Made by a program: the position numbers and the translations under genes. Shown here piece after piece: positions 1 through 11,600 of a DNA stretch of 64,000 nucleotides. Within the stretch, counting starts at the first letter, position 1; each line of letters opens with the position of its first letter. Where the stretch lies: assembly GCA_009617715.1 (NCBI GenBank), contig VTFK01000281.1, forward strand, positions 580,706-644,705, given 5' to 3'. The notes beneath the pieces are model-generated. The model had not been told where the DNA came from and did no database searches. It worked only from the letters and a program-made list of their open reading frames with translations. This stretch comes from Plectrocnemia conspersa (Eukaryota > Arthropoda > Insecta > Trichoptera > Polycentropodidae).

Positions 1-703
1 TTTTCGCGTACGTGTTGTAACTCATACGAGTTGCGCATGCGCGATTTTTTTAACTATACAAGTTATAGCATGCACGCGGGTCGTATTCCAAACGAAGGTC
101 TTATACCAAGCAAAATGTTTCTCGTTCAAACAGGACGTATACCAAGTTGGACTTATTCCAAAGCAGACGTATACCGAAGTACCACTGTATATGTATATAA
201 GAAATTTTCATTTTTTTGTTTTGAAAAATGTATAAATGCTACATTGCTATTGAAAGATATCAGATATTCATGGCAATTATACTATAAACATGCCAAAGAC
301 GCAATTTTGACTAAATAAGTTTATAATGTAGATAGCTCGTCATAGAAATACGAAAGATATTTACAAGGTTCACAAGAATTTTCTTCTGCTATTTAATTGA
401 CATGTACAGGTAAAACTAATGAACGTACAGTTTGTTGCTTATCATTTGCAAATGATAATTTCATAGTCGTGGGAGACAGTTAATTCCCAAGGAGTAATAA
501 TTTTATTGCTATGGAAGGAGGTTTAAAGACCTTGGAAATCTAGCCTTAATTCAATAGTTGCATGAGACCCATTCGCAATTACAACATACTAGACCCAACC
601 TCCTACCTGAGCTGTCGCGAGTGACAGTCGTAGTTGAGTAAACCGACGTATAACTATTTATAGTGTTCTGCATCTCACATCATATTAAGATCTCATAAAT
701 CAT
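1..703. other. Gene-free left edge
   Basis: No credible exon is visible here. The open frame at 31-318 is composed of degenerate repeats and AT-rich DNA and lacks coding character. The stretch holds short palindromes near 30-45 and a degenerate tandem array at 82-185 (separate entry). From about 320 to 703 the sequence is plain AT-rich intergenic DNA that would include the 3' flank of the minus-strand LRR gene. Confidence 0.6.
82..185. repeat. Degenerate 16-19 nt tandem word array
   Basis: Five or six imperfect units each carry a word like GTATACCAAG or TATTCCAAA, spaced 16-20 nt apart, with variable filler between them. Examples start near 82, 100, 136, 153 and 169. The unit word is better kept than the filler, unlike an ordinary minisatellite. 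Arrays with similar architecture but different words occur at 45.1-45.7 kb and near the right edge. Confidence 0.6.
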
Positions 704-2271
704 TTAGCATTTGCAGACTATTATTGGCGAATGCCTTTTACTTTCCTTAAGTTTCTACATAGAACAATTTAAAATGTTTAATATATCGTGACACATTAAA
801 AAGCTCACCAAAACATGTTACAATATATAATTTCTAATAAATCGAAATATCCATTAGGAAATAGATAGCATATAAGATCAAATTTATAAAATCAGGGAGG
901 GAGTTGAGCAAAAAACACAATAGCTTAATATTCAATTCGAATTGAAAATAAATTACCATTTTAATTTCACAACTTATCATCTTTTTCTCAGTTCTAGGTG
1001 ACCATTCGTAATTTTCTGTCCTCATCGAGTTCATGCTATCGATTATTTCATCAATTTTCATCTGCATATTTGATTGTTTCTTTGTAATTTTGACTGGCTT
1101 TGATTTGATCCTGATGTTCTTCTTATATTTATCTGGCAAATCTTTTTCTATATCAGCTCTCGTTAAGATCTTCACATAGTTTAAATCAGTATCATAAGGT
1201 ATATTCGCAAGATTCAAGGCATAATACATCTTTTTGGTATCCAGTTTATATTCATTGTAATCCTTCCGCCAGTTTTTCAATGCCTCCAAAGATCTGCAAA
1301 TAATTAAGTTATAAAATTAAATATTATATTACATTCAGCAAATAAAATGTATATTTATATATTATATAATACTTTCGATCCTGTAAAACCTTCTCTCTTT
1401 TATTTAGCAATTCTCTCTTCCTTCTTAACCAATTATCCCTCAAAAGATTTTCTTCAACCTTTATATCATATTCGTCAATAGATTTACCGACTCTTTTCAA
1501 ATAACGATCAGTGTTTTTAATCGGATGCACAATTTTCTTGTTTCTTGTTAAAAAATCTAAAGATTTACTTTTATTCAAATTAATTTTACGCTTATTTATC
1601 TTTGCTAGTTCATTTTTATCTACTTCGACTTCTAAAGGACTGATTTCCTCTCTGCAAGAATCTTCAGTGCTTATATCGTCTCGGCTTAGTTTAGTCATCA
1701 TACAAATTGGATCATCCAACAAATGCTCGCTCTTTAATGAAACATCCAAGATTTTCTTTCCTATACCCTTCTCTTTTTTATATTCATGATCTAGAAAATT
1801 TAATAATGCTTCCACGCCACAATTGATAATGTATCGTTTAGGATAAATAATCGGATTTCCCGATAACTGCAAATATTTCAAGTTCTTCACCGTGCCCAAG
1901 ACGATAGGTAGATATGATATTCTATTATTTTGCAATAGCATTGTTTCAATATTTGTATGATTCTCAATAGATTCCGGTATTCTTTCAATTTGATTGTTTC
2001 TTACGTCAAGCCATTTTAAAGACGGAGCGTCAAGAAACAAATATTGAGGCAAATCTCTAAGATTATTGCATTCTAAATACAGATACTAAAAAAAACATGT
2101 AATCAAGCAATCAATTTAAAATGAAATATATACTAAATAATACTAAAGTTATTTATATTCAACCTGTAAATGACTGAGTTCTACAAACGGAAAATCTATT
2201 ATCTTTTTATTGCTGAAGTCCAAAACTATAGATTTATCATCGGATACTTTGATCTCATCTTTGTTGGTCAT
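704..2271 (-). CDS. Leucine-rich repeat protein, LRRC27-like
   Basis: Proposed exons, in transcript order, are 2271-2164, 2085-1373, 1293-957 and tentatively 754-704. Phases agree at each junction (36 codons, 237 codons plus 2 nt, 1 nt plus 112 codons). The start is the first ATG of exon 1. Residues about 15-130 contain LRRs with LxxLxLxxNxL spacing, for example LKWLDVRNNQIERIP and LKYLQLSGNPI, followed by a typical LRR cap-like stretch. The rest is basic and charged, predicted coiled coil (RRKRELLNKREKVLQDRK). The layout of a short N-terminal LRR domain plus a charged tail recalls LRRC27-type proteins, but that family assignment is tentative. The last exon (KLKESKRHS, then ICKC-like end) rests only on an acceptor and an in-frame stop. 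Without it the frame runs into the intron and stops at 834. Predicted length is about 402 aa. Function is unknown. Confidence 0.75.
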
Positions 2272-2566
2272 TGTAGAAGAAAATTTGTTTTTGTTTGATC
2301 AATCACCATATTTAAATTTATGCAATAGTGATGTGAAATAGTAACAGTAAGTTATAATGCCACTTTTTTATATAATGAATAATTATTATTTTTAATTTTA
2401 AAAAACATTAATAAAATTGAAATTAATCCTTTTACAGCGACTGATATTTTTGCGAACCATCTCGAAATTTCCTAATATGTGGGGGAGAACCTGTTTATGC
2501 CATCAGTTATTTGAATATTGTTTCAGTAAATTAAAGTGTTTTTCAAGCTAAAAACATATTACAAGG

Positions 2567-2660
2567 CTCAAAGGTTCATGACATCTTTAGATGCCCAATG
2601 CATATTGGCGATTTTATTGATGACTTCTATAGATGTCATCCGCGGTCAAAGAGTTAATAA
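2567..2660. repeat. Short inverted-repeat element with AACTCTTTGA end
   Basis: Arms ATGACATCTTTAGA (2578-2591) and TCTATAGATGTCAT (2626-2639 approximately) are inverted with one mismatch. On the minus strand the right end reads TTAACTCTTTGACC, close to the TTAACCCTTTGA anchor seen at five other loci in this window. It is probably a small non-autonomous element or a diverged member of that repeat family. Confidence 0.5.
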
Positions 2661-3044
2661 TATATCTTTAATTACTAACCCCATAAGTTAAATTTATAAA
2701 AATATATGTGCTACGTACCAAAATCTACCTAAAAAATTTTGGTGGTCTAGTTTTGCCCCCTCCCCTCCGTTATTAATTTTCTCTATAGTTTTATTTTTAA
2801 AAAAATACTATTGAAAACAAACAAAAAATATGAATAAAATACAACTATTTTGTTGTACAGCACGAAATTTTTGCTAAACTTACTTTAAACTAACAAATGT
2901 CTAGATACTTTATCGTATGTAGTAACGGGTTGGCAATAAAACGTAGATCCAGTACACTTCTTTGGCGCGTGTGTGTCTCCCTTCGTACACAGCGCAACAC
3001 AAGTATACGACTATCGCATCCGAGCTCCGTTATAAACAACCACG

Positions 3045-3129
3045 AGTCGCCGACATTTTGTCGACTCGTCGGCGACTTGCATCTCATGCGACCGGTATAC
3101 AAGGTCGTCGCCACGCTAATTGTGGCGAC
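3045..3129. repeat. Pair of GC-rich stem-loops
   Basis: AGTCGCCGAC (3045-3054) is the exact reverse complement of GTCGGCGACT (3068-3077). GTCGCCAC (3107-3114) is the exact reverse complement of GTGGCGAC (3122-3129). The stem sequences resemble each other. The surrounding 2900-3170 stretch is GC-richer than its flanks and open on both strands, suggesting an inserted repeat rather than a gene. Confidence 0.55.
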
Positions 3130-3227
3130 TTTACTGATGGGAAGCAATTATTAAATATTAAATTTGTTTCTGAAGTAGAGAAATATCATTGTTTATACAT
3201 TTATACTCTAAAGTTCGTAATTCTTTT

Positions 3228-3345
3228 GCGTCGGTAGCGAACGACCATTGGTCAGAACAGTGAACACCTTATGAATAACTTTCTGCAGCGAATACTTTTC
3301 CGAAGAAAAAATCCGAAGATTTAACATAAATGCACAAACAGTTTG
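3228..3345. mobile_element. Diverged MITE, relative of the 43.8 kb element
   Basis: Read on the plus strand this resembles the reverse complement of the element at 43821-43970. Shared blocks include CATTGGTCA, the GTGAACA...ATGAATA stretch, CTTTTCCGAAGAAAAAA and AAATGCACAAACA. Its outer ends are too eroded for the terminal inverted repeats of the other copy to be matched fully. Confidence 0.5.
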
Positions 3346-3880
3346 TTTATGTTCACTGTTAAGCACATCATCATGCACAGCCTTTTGTGTATCTTTGATT
3401 TTTCAGTATCTGTTTTCATTAAGAACTTTTACGATTTGATCATGTCACTATATGTATAATACATATTATGTTTAGTTTGATATTTTATTTGGCCCCTGGC
3501 CCCACCAGTTTTTATTGTCACCAGCTGCCCATAGTGTAGACACATGTTAAGAATAAAAACGCATTTTTTATTCATATTTTTTTTATTTATATTGAGACAA
3601 ACAAATATTAAATGCTATAATCAATAAAATTTAAAATATTAAACGATAAAATTTTAATAATTAAAAAATATTTACTAATTGAATAAATATAATTATTGCT
3701 TTCAATATAAACCAACATGTATAATAATATTTTTTACTCTTTGACTGTAGCATACAAAATCGATAGCTGCTCGATACAATCCAAAAATATATATTTTAAA
3801 AATCATTTAACTTTTTTATTATTGCTGACATTTTATGACACAATTTTATAATAAATGTTGTTTATTAATTCGTATTTGAT

Positions 3881-6391
3881 TTATAAATTATTTAACAAGG
3901 ATAAATTTGGAGCATTGAATCGTGGTATATCTGGATCGTAATTTAAATGAATACTCATATGCCGTGTAAGATTCCCTTTAGTTTTGAACGCTTTACCACA
4001 TTGACTACATTCAAAATTATATGAATCAGTATGAATATTTTTATGATAGTAAAGATTCCACCTAGTTTTAAATAATCTGCCACATACGTCACATCCAAAA
4101 TTATAAGAATCGTTATGAACATTCATATGCCGTGAAATAGTAACTTTACTTTTGAACGTTTTACCGCATTTTTCACATTCAAAGTGACCATAGTCGTTAT
4201 GTATATTCATATGCCGCGAAAGAGCTTCTTTAGATTTGAATACTTTCCCACACGTGCTACACTCAAAACTATAAAAATCGTTATGAATATTTTTATGATA
4301 GTAAAGATTTCCCCTAGTTTTGAATGCTTTGCCACACACGTCGCATTCAAAGTCAAAAGAATCCCTATGAATCTTCATGTGCTGGTAGAGTGTACTTTTA
4401 GTTTTGAAAGCTTTACCACATTTTCCACAGTCAAAGTCAAAAAGATCAAGGTGAACGGTTAAATGACGTGTAAGAGTACCTTTATTCTTGAACACTTTAC
4501 CACATTTGTCACATTCGAAGATAGTTGAATTACTATGAATTTTGAAATGCTGTGTAAGATTTCCTTTACTTTTGAATCCTTTACCGCATGTGGTACATTC
4601 ATAATGAAAATTCAAGGAATCATTGTGAATTTTCATGTGTTGATAAAGAGTACCCTTATTTTTTAATACTTTACCGCATGATTGGCATTCAAAAACAGAA
4701 GAATTAAAATGAACATTCATATGCCGCGAAAGAGCATCTTTGGTCTTGAATGCTTTCCCACATTTGTCGCATTCAAAATCTAAAGAATCACTATGAATTT
4801 TCATATGCCGTGAAAATTTACGTTTAGTTTTGAATATTTTATTACATTTGTCGCATTTAAATTTGTGTGGATCATTTTGTAACTTCAAACGCTGAGAAAG
4901 ATTATGTATGTTTTTTAATATATTTTTAGACTTGCGTCCTTCGATATTCTGAACATCGTCTGAGTGTTTTTTAAACTTTTCACTTTCTTGTTTCTGAAAA
5001 ATATCGTCGATTATAATTTGAATTACATTAGATTCGAATATTAGTGAATAAGTTACCATGTCATCATTTGGACGATGGTAAGATAAAATCTCCATAGTAA
5101 AAGTATTTGTTTTAAATTCATCTTTAACATCATGTGTATCTGAAAAGATATTTTGAATAATATATCAAATATAATTCAATGTAATAGAATATAAATATAG
5201 TATATTATATAAATAAGTCTATTGAATTTAAAATGAATATAATAATATCTATAATCTGTATCCTATGTAGACATCTCCCAAACATTTAACTGGGAGAATA
5301 ATACATATATTTCTAACCAATTTCAAACATGTCATCTACTTCATTTACATGATCACCTTCATTGCTGTCATGATCTATTTTTTCTTGCTTAAACTTAAAA
5401 AGAAAACATATTTTAAATCTTTTATATTTTAAAGGTTTGTGAATATAGTTATTTTATTTACCTCAACGTTACATTCTCTTATGCTGACAAAATGAAACGT
5501 TTCATGGCTTTCAATGTCTGGTTCTGTAAAGATTAAATGAAATATTTATTTATTACATTACAATAATACTTATTTACATAACAAACACAGTTATCTGTGT
5601 GAAACACATAAAGTAAGTTTTTAAATAGTTTAAACTTTCTTATTTATTTATATTTATATATGTTTACAAACAAATACTTAAAAATAACACATTTTAAAAT
5701 GATAGTAAATCTTTTCAACTTTTAATTAAAATTATGTTATAATTATTAGCTGATTTTTTCTTAACTGCACTTCTTTGAAAAACCAACATTTAATTTGTTG
5801 CTGCAGATAATATGATTATTATATTATAGTTTTTAAATTTCTACATGTAATAAATATATTGAACTTTCTGTTAATTTAAACTACCTACTTTTAAGTACGT
5901 AATTTCTGTATAATACTAATACATATGTCAATAATAATGATAAAAATATAATAATTTAAAAAGTGTGTGTAAAAAATACATAAAACATACATGTTTTAGG
6001 ATAATTAAGTACTAGAAAGTTGTGTCTTAAGACTATGATGACACATTGCTATTTTCGAACGAGACAATAAAATCGAAACAAACATATCGCCATATAACAA
6101 AATATCGACTTATAAATCGTCAATATTCGCCAAAGTGAGGACAAGTAGACGATAACAGATAACTTTATAGAGAAGCAGCAAGGTATACGTTTCTTTATAA
6201 AACCATTAAGTAACAACCAACGCCGTTTGACAGGGTCTGAATGAAAATGAAAGGAAAGTGATCAACATCAGGTAATGGCATAACAACTTGCAGGGACAAA
6301 AACAGATATATATTTATATTTAAAATATGTGTACTTGTGAAAAACTGTTATAATTATATATACCGATTTTTAAAACAGGTGGAAATGACAT
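3881..6391 (-). CDS. C2H2 zinc-finger protein, eleven fingers
   Basis: Exons in transcript order are 6391-6364, 5523-5462, 5387-5318 and 5139-3881. All splice sites are GT-AG and phases agree, giving about 472 aa. The start is ATG at 6391, giving MSFPPVLKI, which splices into EPDIESHETF, an acidic leader common in insect zinc-finger genes. An internal Met at 5095 opens the large exon but is probably not the start. From about residue 149 to 454 there are eleven C2H2 fingers of the form C-x2-C-x12-H-x3-H, mostly ECxxCGKxFKxK. Linkers read like H-NDSxxFEC instead of TGEKPY. No ZAD or BTB domain is visible. The protein is probably a nuclear DNA-binding factor; the target is unknown. Neighbouring fingers are very alike, suggesting tandem duplication within the gene. 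Confidence 0.85.
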
Positions 6392-8340
6392 CGTAATGTA
6401 TAATGTCAAACGAGTGTCACAAATCACAACAAATAGAAAATCGTCATGTTTTGACCAAAACACCACATATTTCAATCATAACGCTACAACGATTCGTATT
6501 ATTCTTTGCGAGAAATATAAGATGACTAAATAAATTTCAAAAAACAAACAGCTATTTTTATATTATTTTTATGTTTTTATTATCGTCCTAACTCATATTT
6601 TTACAAAATTATTCTTTAGTAAATAAAATAAACTAATTGTCTTTTTTTGGATTAACATACTACTGATTGCCACATTACGATAAACAAGAGCTTTTTGTTC
6701 ATTTGATTGAGTTATTTCTTTGGCTTAAGTACTTTCTTTACAGTTCGCGGAGCAGCTAATAGTAGGCCATATTTTCTCTTTATTTTTATATACTGTCCCT
6801 ATCCTAGAGCTTTCAAGTCCCATTACTTTTGAGATTTAAAACGTCTTATTTTATTTATATCAAAATTGATTATTGGCTTTTTGTTAAGTGCCAAATGTAT
6901 TGTAACAAACGCGTTAAAGTAATTTTACTCCACCAAAAATACCCTGGAACCCCTTGTGTAAAAGAAACGAGAACCAGAGCAACTGGAATGTGTCATTTCT
7001 ATAAATCATTCTTAACGTTTGTGTTCATCGCAATAAATCAAGAAAATAAACAAAAAACTATAGTCCATCAAGATGCACATTTTCGACCCGTTTTCTTCTG
7101 ATAGTCCATATTTCGGAAATTATTGGCGTTTCAAATCTCAACATACGTTGATTGTTAACAGTGAATTGAAAACTTTTTATGTCGAGCCCCTTTTTAAAGT
7201 TAGCATTTTTTGTACCGAGAAATAAATTTATTAATATAATTAGTAGATGTTTCTTATTACCTGTGATTTCCATTAAAGGCAACAGAGCTATGTTCGAAAC
7301 GAAAGTGAAAATTTTCTACATTTTATTAATATTTACAATAAGCTTTTTACGGTGCTTAGCTTTATTACATGGAACGCGCTTCACTTTAATAATTTATCAG
7401 TGATTTGCGTATTTTATAACTTTGGTCTGTAGCAATCATAAAACAAAAATTCTAGAATATATTTCCAAGATACCTCAATATCAGCGCTATTCAACTGACG
7501 ACTCGCAAATAGCATATGGTATATGAAAACAATGAGATTTTTACTTTATATATTTTAAAAAGCTCGTTTTATTATTTGTAATTGCGTATGATTTTGGTTA
7601 TTTACTTTGTGGGGACAGTTTATATATAAAATGTAAACAACTCATCAATAAAAACATTACTGCAGCGGCTCAATCTGTGTCTAATTGCCACCCGTCACCA
7701 TCCCGTTGCTAAAACTTTATTTTCTTCATATAAATTAAATCCTTCCTGAGGTGACGAGAACTGATTTTTTAATTATCTACCTTTTATTTGCCCCCCGATA
7801 TGTAAGCAAAAGAAAATAATGGCCTACGAGTTAAAATAAATTAGACAGCGCTGCTCTGTATGAATCAGTTAAAAACCTTGCCATTTTCCTAGAAACTTTT
7901 TATTGTAAGTTTTGATTTTCTGATAAAAAGTGATATTTATCGAGCATTTCATAAAATGGTTGAATAATGCTGTGTACAATCCTTTTAATTTTGCCCATTT
8001 CCAGGTTTGAGTTCTAAAAAATCTTGGAGCAACGAGTTAAAAGCCACTTTTTATGACGATTTTAGCGAAGACATCCGCACTTATCAACTGGTCCATGGCA
8101 AAAACCATCAAGTTTTTTAATTTGCTACTACTGTACATTATTTTATTCAATGATAGCTATAATGAACTGGTTCGATTTATTTTGTCTAATTTTAGTATTT
8201 TATAATATTATGGGCTTCGTGTTTTTTTTTTTTTTTATAATTTAATTATTTTGTTTTTGACCATTGTAGCGTATTGGGGGTAGTCAATTAGTTCATGACT
8301 TGTTTACTTATCACGCTGTTTAATATTTACACCACACTTA
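6392..8340. other. Intergenic region between zinc-finger gene and NELF-A
   Basis: It should contain the divergent promoters of the two genes. Small open frames at 6829-7403 show no protein family, no splice partners and high AT content, and I do not regard them as genes. A dispersed repeat copy lies at 7639-7710 (separate entry). Nothing else was recognised. Confidence 0.5.
7639..7710 (-). repeat. Dispersed 65-70 bp repeat, copy 1
   Basis: The reverse complement (GGGATGGTGACGGGTGGCAA ... CAGATTGAGCCGCTGCAGTA) matches two tandemly placed copies at 24617-24675 and 24689-24754. The shared core is GGATGGTGAC, GGCAATTA, CACAGATTGAGC and GCAGTA. The function and mobile class are unknown. Confidence 0.65.
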
Positions 8341-8652
8341 CAAGCATCTCGGACTGATCTGCGCGGCACGTGTCATATTCTATCTAGATCCACTCTTTCT
8401 CTCTGAAATTTTATAATTTTTTTGGTTCGTACAGCTGAATTCGTAATATTTATTTTAATTACTTCAACAAATGCGTCCATAAAGCAAGGTATTGGTTTTT
8501 ATAGAAAATCGAATAGTTTGTATTATTTTATTCGTAGTTTGGTCTTAATTGTTTTGTTTACGTGTTGCATTTTCAGGTGCGGCAACACCGAGTTCGGCGC
8601 GAGCGGCCGCAGTTGGCGAGCGTGATCGGAGAGGTGCGTCGTGCGCGGCGCC
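8341..8652 (+). promoter_or_regulatory. NELF-A promoter and 5' UTR
   Basis: An E-box CACGTG lies at about 8367. A plausible 5' UTR intron runs from the donor AAG|GTATTG at 8489 to the acceptor TTTCAG|GTGCGG, with the next exon starting at 8577. The UTR then becomes strongly GC-rich up to the start codon at 8653. The exact transcription start cannot be read from sequence alone. The region 8422-8640 has an open frame but no start that would join NELF-A in frame with known homology. Confidence 0.5.
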
Positions 8653-11600
8653 ATGTCCGTGCGCGAGAGCGACACGTCCCTGTGGCTTCACAATAAACTA
8701 GGGGCGGCTGGCGAGCCCTGGGCCGGTGGCTCGATATGTCCGCAGCTCACGCAGGATGTTTTACGCAACGTGCGCGACTGCTTCCCCGACCTGCACACGC
8801 ACGTCAAGCTCAAGCTGCTGCTCTCCTTCCTCCATCTGCCGAGACGAAACGTAGACGAGGTAACGACGATTCCTTACAAGACTTCATCTTAAACCAAACG
8901 CTGTCAACCCGACTTGACAATATACTGGGTGATTTATGCCATTTTAAATAATACCTTTTTTCATTATGGCAACACTCGTTTCATTCGTTTATTTTGCAAA
9001 CGATCAGCCAAATTATTACATTTTTAATAATCTCATGACAAATTATACATTCACTTGTATTTTTATCATTTATAACAAAAAATATAAAGTATTATTGTAG
9101 GAATAATTTAAAAAATCATCTTTAACCGATACGACTCGTATGTCGCTCCTGGCTCTCTGTCGTTTCAGTATGAACCATTCAATATTAATCAACAAATTGA
9201 TCAATCTCGCGGTTTCTAATGATATAACGAGGTTCGTCCGTAACTACTTAGAGAATCGCAGACAATTTCTTGTTTATGATTTGCAACTCATACATGCTTT
9301 TGGTGTCCACTGCTGTTTCTTATGTTTATAAATAATAAAAAACAAATCGTTTATGCTGTTGATTTTATTTATTGTAACAAGACGGACATTAGCCTAAAAT
9401 GCTATGACCGAGTAAACACAATCAACAACTACTAAGTAAGTAGTCACCAGACTGAAATCAGTCTAAATTAGTAATACAAATTGGTGTCACTAAGAACAAT
9501 CTATTTTTAGTTTGATTTTATTTTAATTACTAAAATCTAGAAATACCTAATATGTGATGATCATTGTTATATAATAATCACTAATTCCAATTTCCCAGAT
9601 ACAATAGAAATTAAGTTTATATGGTATTTGAACCCAGGTATTTTAGATATTAGTTACTGTTACCACTAGTCTACCGTGCTGATCATTTAGATTTAACATG
9701 TAGATGGAAACTGAAATAAATATAAATGGCTAAACATATTTTTTTATTTGAATGCTTAACTTGTGGAGTATTTTCCTATTTAATATTCTTTTTAGCTTAG
9801 GTTGACTAGATTTTTTTGTATAAAATGTTCAAATAGAATCTTCAACTTGCTACCTACTGAAAATGGATTCTTACAAGAGTTTGTAAAAAACTTAAAAGAA
9901 ACTTAAAAAACTAAAAAGAATATCTTAAAAATGAAAACAGGTATCACTTGTTTGTGTCACTGGGTAAAAGTAAAACTCTAATTTCATACAAGTAGATAGT
10001 ACAATGGATCGACGAATTGCCTTTTTAGATAAATTAAGACATTTTTATTTTACATCATAGTTAATTCATTTAACTTTTATTTGGCTTTTGATTTATTTCA
10101 TATTCCAAAAGATTCGACTTTCTCATTTATGTATCATTAGCAAAAAAACTATCCTTGGAAGCTGCCGAATCACTTATGTGTAATATATAATTTTATCATC
10201 AAACACAGTGGACATTATGACAGTTTTAAAAAATTGTTTGCGTGAGAAGTGTTTTGTTCTTTTGGTATTAAAATGTGAGTTTTATTCTAAGAACAGAACA
10301 GCGTAGCTGGTATTTCCAGAAAAGTTTTATATGTAAACAATTAAATTTGTTTTAAAATTTATGATGATGCGCCTGCTAAAAGGTCGTTGATATCTCTGAT
10401 AAGGCATCAAAAGTTCTAAACTCTATGATGTGAAATTTGATGACATTAAATATATATTTTCTATTTTCAGTGGCGAAGTGAATTGGAAGAAATCATGGAA
10501 GTGGCTAGCGTAGATTCTGAATTGTGGGTTAGCATGCTATCGGAAATATTGAAAACTTTGCCTTCCACGGGTAATGTCTCATCTTTTTTTAATTTAATTT
10601 CAAATGTTCTTATATTCATACATATTATTGCTTATTTCAGGATCTCTAAACACGCATCAGTTGTCTGAATTGGACGAGGCTAAACCTGTATTTGGCGATA
10701 TGGTCACCGAATTGAAGAGACTGGTCAATCGACACTCGGAACTTGCTATGTTGCCGATGGAGTGCCTTTATCTAAACAAATCCGCTCTCATATCAGTGGT
10801 ATATTATTTATACAACGCTATAATAATTTTAAGAATATTTGATAAAAGCATCAGAAATGTAACAAATGTATCTCCTTTTAGGAATTATGTCAAATTTTAA
10901 ATTAACTAAATACATGTATATTGTGTTAATGAATAGGATTTCATTATTTACAGGTTGGTCAGCAGCCGAGTCCGGTGAAGCATTTCAATTTGAAAAAGAA
11001 ACCCAAAAGTGCCGCGCTTAGGGCGGAACTTTTGCAAAAATCTTCCGATGCGATATCCAATATGAAGAAATCTATAGCTCCCACTGTGCCTGTCCGTAGT
11101 AGAGGAATGCCGCGGAAAATGACTGATACAAGTAAGAGCTTTGATGCCAATCGATCTTCATCCGTTGTCGTGGAAAGTGAGAAAATAGACTTATAATTAA
11201 AAATGTTGTGTCAGTTTCAATTGGTTACTATTTTTTTACCAGTTATGTAGTAATATGTGTTTTATCTATTTCAAGATTACTAATTAATAATTAAATAAAG
11301 TATTTTTTCATCCCTCCGTAGTTAACTGTCGCAAGCAGCTCTCAAAACCATAGGTGACATAAATAATGGCTTTAAGTAAAACCTTTCCATCATAGTGTTT
11401 AGTAGAATTATTGAACTACACTATTTTTTTCCAACAGTCAGCACATATAAACAGTGCTCAACACGTGACAATCACATGTTCTTCAAAGAAAGCTTCTATT
11501 TGGTTGTTCACTTGAACGGATCCGCCCCCGAATACTATTTCAACAGGGTAGTGTTGGTTTGCTGTTCGCGAGATTTGATTTGCATGTGCGTACGGTTGTC

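Larger units (their letters stand above)
2272..3880. other. Intergenic region between LRR and zinc-finger genes
   Basis: No coding exon is recognised. Overlapping open frames on both strands at 2890-3237 come from a GC-richer, hairpin-bearing repeat rather than a gene. The region contains an inverted-repeat element at 2567-2660, two hairpins at 3045-3129 and a MITE relative at 3228-3345. Potential poly(A) signals for the zinc-finger gene (TTTATT on the plus strand) lie at 3815-3820 and 3861-3866. Confidence 0.55.
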
